A stretch of 64,000 bases of DNA, taken from JBNLBS01 sp050303415. GTDB taxonomy: Bacteria > Pseudomonadota > Gammaproteobacteria > Methylococcales > Methylomonadaceae. The position numbers and the translations under genes were made by a program. Of this stretch, positions 53,051 to 60,701 are shown one piece after another (position 1 is the stretch's first letter; every line of letters begins with the position of its first letter). The notes beneath the pieces were generated by a model. The model saw nothing but the letters and a program-made list of their open reading frames with translations. It had not been told where the DNA came from and did not search any database. The DNA lies in the NCBI GenBank assembly GCA_050303415.1, contig JBNLBS010000019.1:1-64000 (forward strand), read 5' to 3'.

Positions 53051-54028
53051 ATGAAACTGGAAACTATTAAAGAAATTATTGAAATCATGCCTAAAGGTAA
53101 AACCAGATTTCACTATTTTAAAGATCGCTACGCTTTAATGTTGTTATCCGATTTAATTGAAGACGGGATTAAACTTTCCGAGCTTAAGACGACACCTTGG
53201 GCAAAACTGTTGAACCGACCGCTGGTTAAAAGCTTGAGCTCCCAGTGTGGTGACGGTGTGCTTTATAAGCATGATCTGGACAGTATCTGGCCGGATTTTA
53301 CCAGGCAGTTTTTACTTACATTAAGCCAATGGGGCGGAGAACGGGCAAGCTGGCAACAAACCTGCCGACATGGCTACAATCTGGTATTGCAACTGAATTT
53401 CAGCAATCAGCATCATGCCTTGTTTAACAAACTGCTAAGGCCGATGAAACATCATAGCCTACGCAGTTGCGGGCATCCGGTTATGCAGCCGGATGAACGT
53501 GAGTTATTTCGGGAAACACTGGCCTGGGCACGTATAGATCTGGATTTTGACCGCAATGAAGCCCTGATTGAAGAAATTCAAAACGACTGGCTTAGGAATG
53601 CGCTATGGTGGTTGAGTTATGTCAAAAGATGTCAAAAAAATCAACGACGGTTACCCGCAAATTACTGTTTGCAGACCGACTTGGAAAAAGTCCAAAGCTA
53701 TTGCGATAAAGTATTAATGCCATACCGCAAAATGTGGGATGAAGCGATGTTGGCGGCCAGCATCGATTTTATCTACAAGCAGCTGGGTATAAACGTCATT
53801 TATTATCACAGCTACGAAAGCGGCGCCTGGTTAAAGTCCATCTCATCTACGCTGCCGCCTCGGTCTTTATATACCGATTTACCTAAGCGCTTTTGTTTTA
53901 CCTGTACCGAACAGGAGCCGACTTTCCTATCTGAAGATCGGTACTTTAGAAACCGTAAACGCAAGGGTAAACACCTAAACTATTACTGGTATAGGATGGA
54001 TTTGGGAGCTGGTCATGTTACGGCCTAG
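53051..54028 (+). CDS. Unrecognised 325-aa protein of the slipin-rtcB island
   Basis: Start at ATG 53051 (AGGAAA upstream); a TTG at 53015 lies inside the preceding hairpin and is rejected. Begins MKLETIKEIIEIMPKGKTRF. Mostly helical, rich in Trp, His and Cys. Notable motifs: YFKDRYALMLLSDLI, CGDGVLYKHDLD, SCGHPVM, and a basic aromatic C-terminus (SEDRYFRNRKRKGKHLNYYWYRMDL). A pair of cysteines in FCFTCTEQE could bind metal. No family recognised. Position directly after rtcB and coupling to a small basic protein suggest an RNA-handling partner; this is inference only. Confidence 0.75.
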   Translation: MKLETIKEIIEIMPKGKTRFHYFKDRYALMLLSDLIEDGIKLSELKTTPWAKLLNRPLVKSLSSQCGDGVLYKHDLDSIWPDFTRQFLLTLSQWGGERASWQQTCRHGYNLVLQLNFSNQHHALFNKLLRPMKHHSLRSCGHPVMQPDERELFRETLAWARIDLDFDRNEALIEEIQNDWLRNALWWLSYVKRCQKNQRRLPANYCLQTDLEKVQSYCDKVLMPYRKMWDEAMLAASIDFIYKQLGINVIYYHSYESGAWLKSISSTLPPRSLYTDLPKRFCFTCTEQEPTFLSEDRYFRNRKRKGKHLNYYWYRMDLGAGHVTA

Positions 54029-54218
54029 GAACTATGTCGCTCGTTCACCGATGTTACGCAAAGGCGGCGTGCACGAGCGTTGTCAATCCGGTAAACGCCA
54101 ACAGCAAAAACAGGATCTAAAGGGTGAACTGGACTCTTTGGCGTTGACTGATCATGACCTGGAAGAAAATCAGCTAAACCCAGATGCCAATAAAAATACC
54201 GAGGAGTTTTTTAGTTAA
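54015..54218 (+). CDS. Small basic protein, 67 aa
   Basis: Overlaps the preceding gene by 14 bp, with GGGAG 6 bp before its ATG. The N-terminal half is very basic (RPRNYVARSPMLRKGGVHER, then GKRQQQKQ); the C-terminal half is acidic (DHDLEENQLNPDANKNTEEFF). The basic half could bind RNA or ribosomes. Similar short KGGVH-type proteins exist in other genomes as I recall, without known function. Confidence 0.6.
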   Translation: MLRPRNYVARSPMLRKGGVHERCQSGKRQQQKQDLKGELDSLALTDHDLEENQLNPDANKNTEEFFS

Positions 54219-54229
54219 TTAACTCAAAG

Positions 54230-54296
54230 GGATAAGAGCATGTGACAACGGGGCCTGGATGCCCCGCCTGACAAAACCACTTAAAAAATAGTTAAG
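54230..54296. repeat. Dispersed hairpin repeat, copy 2
   Basis: Matches 34650-34716 along most of its length; core stem CGGGGC-ctggat-GCCCCG. It lies between the end of the RNA-repair island and the convergent malic enzyme gene, where the hairpin could serve either transcript's end. Confidence 0.8.
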
Positions 54297-54315
54297 TACC
54301 AGAGATACTAGACAC

Positions 54316-56013
54316 TTATATAGAGGTTCTTCTATATTGCCGGTATTCAGGAAACCAAAAGTTTTCAGCGATAGCCTGTTTAAGTTCCTCGGCGGATATT
54401 TTTTTGGCAACCTTATCTTCCATCGCCTGCATCCCTACAGCAAAGGCAATCGTCCGGCTCAGCTTACGAATATCCTTCAAAGCGGGCAACAAATCCTGAC
54501 TGTCCCCCAATACCCAGGGCGAACAATCTGCCAACGCCTTACTGGCTGCCATAAACATATTATCGGTCACATACTCCGCAGCGCAGGCCACAACACCCAA
54601 GCCGACACCCGGAAAAATATAACTATTATTGCATTGGGCAATAGCGTAAGATTGCCCCTCAAAAACAACGGGCTGAAAAGGACTGCCGGTAGCCACTATC
54701 GCATTTCCCTCTGTCCAGTTGATGACATCCTCAGGCAACACCTCAACCCGTGAAGTGGGGTTAGAAAGCGGTAAAACAATGGGTCTGGAGCAATGTTGAT
54801 AGATGAACTCGATCATCTCCTGCGTAATCATTCCAGGCTGACCGGAAACGCCAATGATAATGCTGGGCTTGGCTCCTTTAACAGTATCCAGTAAATCCAC
54901 TTTCGGGCTCGACATTCCCCAGTCATCTAGGATAGTCACGGGCTTGGCAAATTTTTCCTGAAAATCCTGAATTCTCTCATTTCCCTCCAGCAACAGACCC
55001 TGGCTATTACAAAGGAAAATGCGATCCAAAGCCTGCTGTTCCGATACCCCCTCCAGTTGCATATGCGCAATAATTTGTTCGGCAATACCACAACCGGCGG
55101 AACCCGCACCGACAAACACAATGGTTTGATCTTTTAACGCTTTCTTCTGTACCCGGCAAGCGGCTAACAACGTGCCGACGGCAACAGCCGCCGTACCTTG
55201 TATATCATCATTAAAGGTACAAATATTCTGACGATATTTTTGCAGCAAAGGTGTGGCATGATGCTGGGCAAAATCTTCAAATTGAATCATGGCATGCGGC
55301 CAGCGACGCTTAACTCCAGCAATAAATTGATCTATAAACCGGTAATATTCATCGCCGGTAATTCGCTCATGCCGCCACCCCATATATAAAGGATCACTTA
55401 GTAATTGCTGATTATTGGTACCTACGTCCAGGGTAACAGGCAGAGTATAGGCCGGACTGATACCACCGCAGGCGGAATACAATGCCAGTTTGCCGATAGG
55501 AATCCCCATACCGCCTATGCCCTGGTCGCCCAACCCCAAAATACGTTCGCTATCAGTCACCACTATAATCTTGATTTTTTGTTTGGTCACATTTTGCAGA
55601 ATATCGTCTATCTGATCACGTTCGGGGTAAGCAATAAAAATCCCCCGTTTGCGCCGATAAATTCGGGAAAACAACTGGCAGGCCAGACCAACAGTGGGTG
55701 TATAGATAACCGGCATCATTTCCGGCAGATAGGTAATAATCAAACGAAAATACAAGGTCTCATTGGCATCCTGAATATTACGCAGATAAATGTGCTTATC
55801 CAGATCATTATTAAACTGGGAAAACTGTTGATAAGCACGCTCGACTTGCTGCTCAATGGTTTCAACAACTTCCGGCAGCAAACCTTGCAAATTGAACGTC
55901 TGCCGTTCCTCCTGACTGAATGCGCAATCTTTGTTTAGCAGCGAAGTTTCTAATAAAGACTGCCCGGAATAATGAATGTATATAGGGCGTTTTTGATGAT
56001 CTTCACTATTCAT
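54316..56013 (-). CDS. maeA: NAD-dependent malic enzyme
   Basis: 565 aa from ATG at 56013 (AAGGAAT upstream), the same length as the E. coli enzyme; an in-frame start 36 bp upstream is rejected. Malate/metal site MPVIYTPTVGLACQ and FEDFAQHHATPLLQKY, dinucleotide site FVGAGSAGCGIAEQI, and LSNPTSRVE. It decarboxylates malate to pyruvate with NAD. It is convergent with the RNA-repair island. Confidence 0.95.
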   Translation of the reverse strand: MNSEDHQKRPIYIHYSGQSLLETSLLNKDCAFSQEERQTFNLQGLLPEVVETIEQQVERAYQQFSQFNNDLDKHIYLRNIQDANETLYFRLIITYLPEMMPVIYTPTVGLACQLFSRIYRRKRGIFIAYPERDQIDDILQNVTKQKIKIIVVTDSERILGLGDQGIGGMGIPIGKLALYSACGGISPAYTLPVTLDVGTNNQQLLSDPLYMGWRHERITGDEYYRFIDQFIAGVKRRWPHAMIQFEDFAQHHATPLLQKYRQNICTFNDDIQGTAAVAVGTLLAACRVQKKALKDQTIVFVGAGSAGCGIAEQIIAHMQLEGVSEQQALDRIFLCNSQGLLLEGNERIQDFQEKFAKPVTILDDWGMSSPKVDLLDTVKGAKPSIIIGVSGQPGMITQEMIEFIYQHCSRPIVLPLSNPTSRVEVLPEDVINWTEGNAIVATGSPFQPVVFEGQSYAIAQCNNSYIFPGVGLGVVACAAEYVTDNMFMAASKALADCSPWVLGDSQDLLPALKDIRKLSRTIAFAVGMQAMEDKVAKKISAEELKQAIAENFWFPEYRQYRRTSI

Positions 56014-56453
56014 AGTAATTCCTTTATAAACTGACTGTTGCTGATTCAAACCATTAATCGAGTTAATAATACAGTGTATTTTTACTCAATTTCCTCTTAT
56101 TGCCTGAAAAAAGATTAAAGCGCAAAAACTCTTGGATTGATAAACAGGTTTTTCTGAAACTTTCTTGAACCCGGACAAGAACGATAGTAGCAATTTTTAC
56201 CCGTATGAACACTAGATTAGTTTTTTATCATTGCTGATTCGGGCGGAACAGCATGCTTAATACTGAATTCACATTAATAAATTTCGACCCTCCTAAATCG
56301 TTCCCTGTTTATCGACTGACCTACAATCTTAAATGTGTTCACCAAGCGAAATGTCTATGAGCTAAAACTCCAGCCAAAACCAGGGGGTTAAGGGAGAAAA
56401 AGACCGGTTTAAACTACCGCAAAGTTAAATAGTTTTGCTCAGGCTTTTGAATC
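56014..56453. other. Intergenic region, nothing identified
   Basis: 440 bp holding the maeA upstream region and the 3' side of the glutaredoxin gene, both minus-strand. No tRNA, terminator or small gene with a convincing ribosome binding site was found. Confidence 0.5.
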
Positions 56454-56819
56454 TCACCTATATTTAAGTGATTTTAAAGCAGCTGCATATTTTTTTTTAT
56501 TAAACCCTTTTAGAACTTTTCCATTGATAACGGCTAAAGGTATTCCGCTGTAACCGGGCGCTATTTCTTTTTTACGTGCAGCAGCATCCCAATCCTCTTC
56601 AATATCATATTTATTATATGAAATACCGTTGGCATCCAGATAAGCAATGGCCTTCCGACAATAAGGACACCAGCTGGTTACATAAATATCAACTTGAGCT
56701 TGGGAATCAGTTTCAGAGTAACTTCCGCTAGAACCGGAATCCCATTCAATCACGTCAATATCTGCATAACAGGGTTGTAATGCCATAATAAAAACAACTA
56801 ATAACTTCACAATATTCAT
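56454..56819 (-). CDS. Exported glutaredoxin-like protein
   Basis: 121 aa. Signal peptide MNIVKLLVVFIMALQPCYA, a short Ser-rich spacer, then a glutaredoxin domain: VDIYVTSWCPYCRKAIAYLDANGISYNKYDIEED with active site CPYC near residues 51-54, and the cis-proline region GIPLAVING. Export of a CPYC glutaredoxin is uncommon because glutathione is mainly cytoplasmic; the domain could act as a periplasmic dithiol oxidoreductase. Located 98 bp downstream of the amylosucrase gene. Confidence 0.85.
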   Translation of the reverse strand: MNIVKLLVVFIMALQPCYADIDVIEWDSGSSGSYSETDSQAQVDIYVTSWCPYCRKAIAYLDANGISYNKYDIEEDWDAAARKKEIAPGYSGIPLAVINGKVLKGFNKKKYAAALKSLKYR

Positions 56820-56917
56820 TTTAAAATGCCCTTAATGAGTTATAGCGTCGTCGCCTGATTACCAACATTTGTATTGCTCTGACAAAAGAGCATAAAAGAA
56901 GCACGGCTTGTCAGCAA

Positions 56918-58873
56918 TCAGATTTCGCTCAGCCAGTAAAAACCGAATGACGGAATAACCAAGGTATTCTTAAAAATATCCGGTTCCTGTCCGGTATATA
57001 AGTCGATCAGATGTCCATATTGGGCTTTGGCCCAGTCACCTATCTCGTCCAGATTTAGATGTTGGGGTTTATTACTGAAATTAGCGATGACCAATACCCG
57101 CTCACTTGGTTTACTGGGTTGATAACGCCCTATTATAAATAAGTGGGGATTTTTAACTTCAATCAACTCACGGTTATTAAAATCGGCAAAGACTTCTATT
57201 TCCTTGCGTACCGCAATCATTCTTTTTAATGCCATGAATATTTCATATTCAACGGTTCCTGTAGAATGCCTTAGCTCAGCTTTTTCCCAGTCAATGATCG
57301 GTCTATGCACCCAGCGTGAATCATCGGCTTTATTGGGGTCATTCAGATAACTACTGTCATTTATTGTGCCTAATTCATCACCATAGTAAAGTAACGGAAT
57401 ACCGCCGAAAGATAAAATCATTCCGTGCAACAACAGTATAATTTTGACCGCATCTGCTGTTGCCTTTTCATCCCCCGTTTCCAAAGCATATTGCAAGCCG
57501 ACCAAAGATGCCAATGAACCGGAAATACGCGCATCCCCGGTTTTTTCATTCTGGCTGAAAGGCAGCCCTCTGGCGTGGGAATCATCAAATTTGCCGGTGT
57601 AATAATCAATCAGGAACTTTCGATGGGAAAACGGTTCGTACCCTGCCTGCACAATGTCTCTATCATCGAATCCCAGACCGATATCATCATGACAGCGAAC
57701 ATAGTTCAACCAGGTTGCCCGCTCAAGTTTAACCGGCAGACTTTTAATGCCCCGATTGAGAAGCTGGGTGTTTTTAGTGGCCACAGCATCCCATAATAAA
57801 GCCATAAACGTTGCATTATAGGCAATCTCACACTCCTTGGCGATAACCGCATCTTCACCAAAATATTTAATGACTTCCACCGGGGCAACGATAGCTTCGG
57901 CAATAAAAACCACGCCCGGTGCTGTTACCTGACAGCAGTCTTTCATTAATTGCAGAATTAAATGAGCATCCCGCTCATTCTGACAGGTGCTGCCAATTTT
58001 TTTTCCTAAAAAAGCGACGGCATCAAGCCGTAATATATCAGCGCCGTGATTTGCCCAATACAGCAGTACATCGAGCATTTCTATAAAAACAGTAGGATTA
58101 CTGTAATTCAAGTCCCATTGATAATTGTTAAAAACCGTCATCACCCAACGCTTCATGGTATTGTCCCAGGTAAAATTGCCCGGGGCATGTTCCGGAAATA
58201 CTTCAGGCATGTTTTGCTCAAACATATCGGGGATATTCCGGTTTTTAAAGGTATAAAAATAATTCCGGTATTTTTTCTCACCTGCGCGTGCTTTTTGCGC
58301 CCATTCATGTTCATCTGAGGTATGGTTAACCACCACATCCAGAACCAGTAGAATTTCTCTCTGGCGCATCTCAGACGTCAACTGCTGTAAATCGTCTAAG
58401 TTGCCGGCACGCTCATCTATTTTCCTGAAGTCACTGACTGCATATCCGCCATCACTATTGCCTTCCGGACAGCTCATGATCGGCATAATATGAATCAGGT
58501 TTACACCCAGTTCTTGAAAATAATGTAAATGCTCTTTAACGCCATTAAGGTTGCCGGCAAAACCGTTACAATATAAAGCCATGCCAACCCATTTTTGCGA
58601 TAGAAACCAGTTATAGTCCTCCTCTCTGTCAAGATCGAGCTGTTTTAAATAATCGGGGCGTTTAATGTATTGACGCGCCATCGTTTCCACAAGAGCCAGG
58701 GTTTGTTGTTCAAAATCATCCCTATCCCCGTAAAGTCGTTGGAATAGTGAATGAATCGCATAAAAATTGGCTCCCAGTCGGGTATAGAAATGGCGTAAGT
58801 CCTGTTTGGAAATTTCAGGTTTTATTTGATTAAGAATTTTGTTTAACAGTGTGTGCGAAACCTGTTCGTACAT
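56918..58873 (-). CDS. ams: Amylosucrase
   Basis: 651 aa from ATG at 58873 (AGGATGG upstream). GH13 enzyme: substrate-site CPEGNSDGGYAVSDFRKID, catalytic nucleophile Asp in ILRLDAVAFLGK, acid/base Glu in VFIAEAIVAP, and the third Asp in NYVRCHDDIGLGF. The N-terminal helical domain with FYTRLGANFYAIHSLFQRLYG is the amylosucrase type. It moves glucose from sucrose onto glucan, releasing fructose. Last gene of the sucrose operon, 98 bp after fruK. Confidence 0.93.
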   Translation of the reverse strand: MYEQVSHTLLNKILNQIKPEISKQDLRHFYTRLGANFYAIHSLFQRLYGDRDDFEQQTLALVETMARQYIKRPDYLKQLDLDREEDYNWFLSQKWVGMALYCNGFAGNLNGVKEHLHYFQELGVNLIHIMPIMSCPEGNSDGGYAVSDFRKIDERAGNLDDLQQLTSEMRQREILLVLDVVVNHTSDEHEWAQKARAGEKKYRNYFYTFKNRNIPDMFEQNMPEVFPEHAPGNFTWDNTMKRWVMTVFNNYQWDLNYSNPTVFIEMLDVLLYWANHGADILRLDAVAFLGKKIGSTCQNERDAHLILQLMKDCCQVTAPGVVFIAEAIVAPVEVIKYFGEDAVIAKECEIAYNATFMALLWDAVATKNTQLLNRGIKSLPVKLERATWLNYVRCHDDIGLGFDDRDIVQAGYEPFSHRKFLIDYYTGKFDDSHARGLPFSQNEKTGDARISGSLASLVGLQYALETGDEKATADAVKIILLLHGMILSFGGIPLLYYGDELGTINDSSYLNDPNKADDSRWVHRPIIDWEKAELRHSTGTVEYEIFMALKRMIAVRKEIEVFADFNNRELIEVKNPHLFIIGRYQPSKPSERVLVIANFSNKPQHLNLDEIGDWAKAQYGHLIDLYTGQEPDIFKNTLVIPSFGFYWLSEI

Positions 58874-58971
58874 AATCCATCCTGTCACCGGTGCAAAGAA
58901 AAGAGAAGTGATAAACACTTTGACTTTTAGACTACCAGTTTAAAGCAGGGCAAGTCGAATAAAAAAACTCG

Positions 58972-59847
58972 TCAAAACTTCAGCTCATGATAAAAATCAA
59001 CTGTCGCAGGCGTTGCACCGCGTAAACCAACAATCTTGCCGGCAAATTGCTGGGCTGCAGTCAGGGTGTCGGTAATTGACCATGCATGCAGTAAACCATG
59101 AATAAAAACCGCACTGAATGCATCTCCCGCACCGACGGTATCAACGACGTTTTTAACGGTTTCCGGTTGGCTGTAGTGAAATTCCCCGGCCTCAGTTCGC
59201 AGTAACACGCCCTGCTCGCCCTGAGTGACAATCAATTGCTCGATGCCAAATTGCTGCTGAAGATCTGTCATTGCCTTTTTAATATCGCCGTCTGAAAAAC
59301 CTAAAAGCTGTAATTCAGCCTGATTTAATTTGACCCAACGAGCCTGCCCCAGGCACCGGTAAACATCTTCTTTTTGCCACCAGGGACTGCGTAAATTCAC
59401 ATCCAAAAATACGGAAAATTGTGAATTTTCCCTAAGTCGGTTAAATGCCGCATTCGAAACGGCATTACGCAATCCCAGAGTGCCATGATACAAAATAGAG
59501 TCTGAAGCCAAAGGCTCAAGCTTGTCTGCATCTATGAAATCATAGGCACAATCCGGTGTAATAGTGTAATGCGGTTCATCATCTGTAAAACTAACCTCAA
59601 CCTGCCCCGTCGGATACTTTAAATTTCGTTGCACGAAGCCCGTATCCAGTCCCCATTCATCCATTGCCAGCAAAATGTGTTGCGCCATCTCATCATCCCC
59701 GACAGCTGAGATAAAGCTAGGCTTGTCGCCTAAAGCCTGTAGATGCCAGGCAACATTAAAAGGAGCACCGCCCAGGACTTTTTCACCGCTTGGGAAACAG
59801 TCAAATAATACTTCGCCAAAGATATAAATTTTTTTATTGTTCATCAT
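58972..59847 (-). CDS. fruK: Fructokinase (PfkB family)
   Basis: 291 aa from ATG at 59847 or the adjacent ATG at 59844, with GAGAGG just upstream. FGEVLFDCFPSGEKVLGGAPFNVAWHLQALG is the PfkB sugar-binding region and DTVGAGDAFSAVFIHGLL carries the catalytic aspartate. It phosphorylates fructose released by amylosucrase. It begins 11 bp after the spp stop. Confidence 0.92.
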   Translation of the reverse strand: MMNNKKIYIFGEVLFDCFPSGEKVLGGAPFNVAWHLQALGDKPSFISAVGDDEMAQHILLAMDEWGLDTGFVQRNLKYPTGQVEVSFTDDEPHYTITPDCAYDFIDADKLEPLASDSILYHGTLGLRNAVSNAAFNRLRENSQFSVFLDVNLRSPWWQKEDVYRCLGQARWVKLNQAELQLLGFSDGDIKKAMTDLQQQFGIEQLIVTQGEQGVLLRTEAGEFHYSQPETVKNVVDTVGAGDAFSAVFIHGLLHAWSITDTLTAAQQFAGKIVGLRGATPATVDFYHELKF

Positions 59848-59858
59848 GAAGCCTCTCT

Positions 59859-60701
59859 TTATTGCAGTTGACTGCGAAATTCGGGCATAAAATGCCATAC
59901 GCCTTCCAAGACGCCTGCCGCGTAATTCCCATTCATTGTTAAATATTGGGCTTTGGCAAGATAAAGCCGGTCTTCAAGATTGTGTTGTTTGGCAAGTTTA
60001 CATGCCATTTGTTTTACTTCATCGGTTGCATTTGCGACCAATACCGATGGAATCTCGCTACTGAGTACCGGTAAATCATTACCGCTATCACCGGCAAAAA
60101 TAACCTCCTTCGTGTCATAACCCAATTGCTGATATAAAAATTCGATTGCATGTAGTTTGGTCGCGTTTTTCGGCAACACATCCAACAGTCCTATACCCTT
60201 GGGCTCATCTATACTCCAGATTAAACTGGCATCAACACCAACTTCATCCAAACAACGCTGCATCTGAGCAATAACATTATCCTTATTAACTTGTAACGGT
60301 AAGTAATAACTTAACTTATAGGTATTTTGTTTACTGACTTCCTGCAAGTTTAAGTTCTTTATATGGCGGAATAACTGTTTGATCTGTTCGTGACTTTTGC
60401 CTTTCCAGTCTTTGGCAATTTCTTCATTCCAACTCAGCAATTCGAGCCAATGCTGATTTTGAAATTGATAAATATTGGTTCCTACATCGGTAATCAGAAA
60501 ATCTGGTTCTGGTAATGCATAATTTTTAATCGCCTGCTTGACCAGCGCCAGATGTCTTCCGGTTACATAGACCAATGTTACTTCCGGCAATGCACAGAAG
60601 TCAGAAAATCGTTGTCGGGCATCCAGCGACTCCGGCTGCTTTCCATTGGGAATGACCGTTCTATCCATGTCGGAGCAGAGAAGTAATCTTGACTGATTCA
60701 T
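59859..60701 (-). CDS. spp: Sucrose-phosphate phosphatase
   Basis: 280 aa. HAD family: nucleophile motif CSDMDRTVIP, YVTGRHLALVKQAI, and the metal site VIFAGDSGNDLPVL. Dephosphorylates sucrose-6-phosphate. Its ATG directly abuts the sps stop (TAA ATG), indicating coupled translation. Confidence 0.94.
   Translation of the reverse strand: MNQSRLLLCSDMDRTVIPNGKQPESLDARQRFSDFCALPEVTLVYVTGRHLALVKQAIKNYALPEPDFLITDVGTNIYQFQNQHWLELLSWNEEIAKDWKGKSHEQIKQLFRHIKNLNLQEVSKQNTYKLSYYLPLQVNKDNVIAQMQRCLDEVGVDASLIWSIDEPKGIGLLDVLPKNATKLHAIEFLYQQLGYDTKEVIFAGDSGNDLPVLSSEIPSVLVANATDEVKQMACKLAKQHNLEDRLYLAKAQYLTMNGNYAAGVLEGVWHFMPEFRSQLQ

Noticed and set aside
48871..54218. Prophage or integrative element inserted at a tRNA gene
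   Set aside because: No integrase, phage structural genes or direct repeat of the tRNA 3' end was found, and composition is similar to neighbours.
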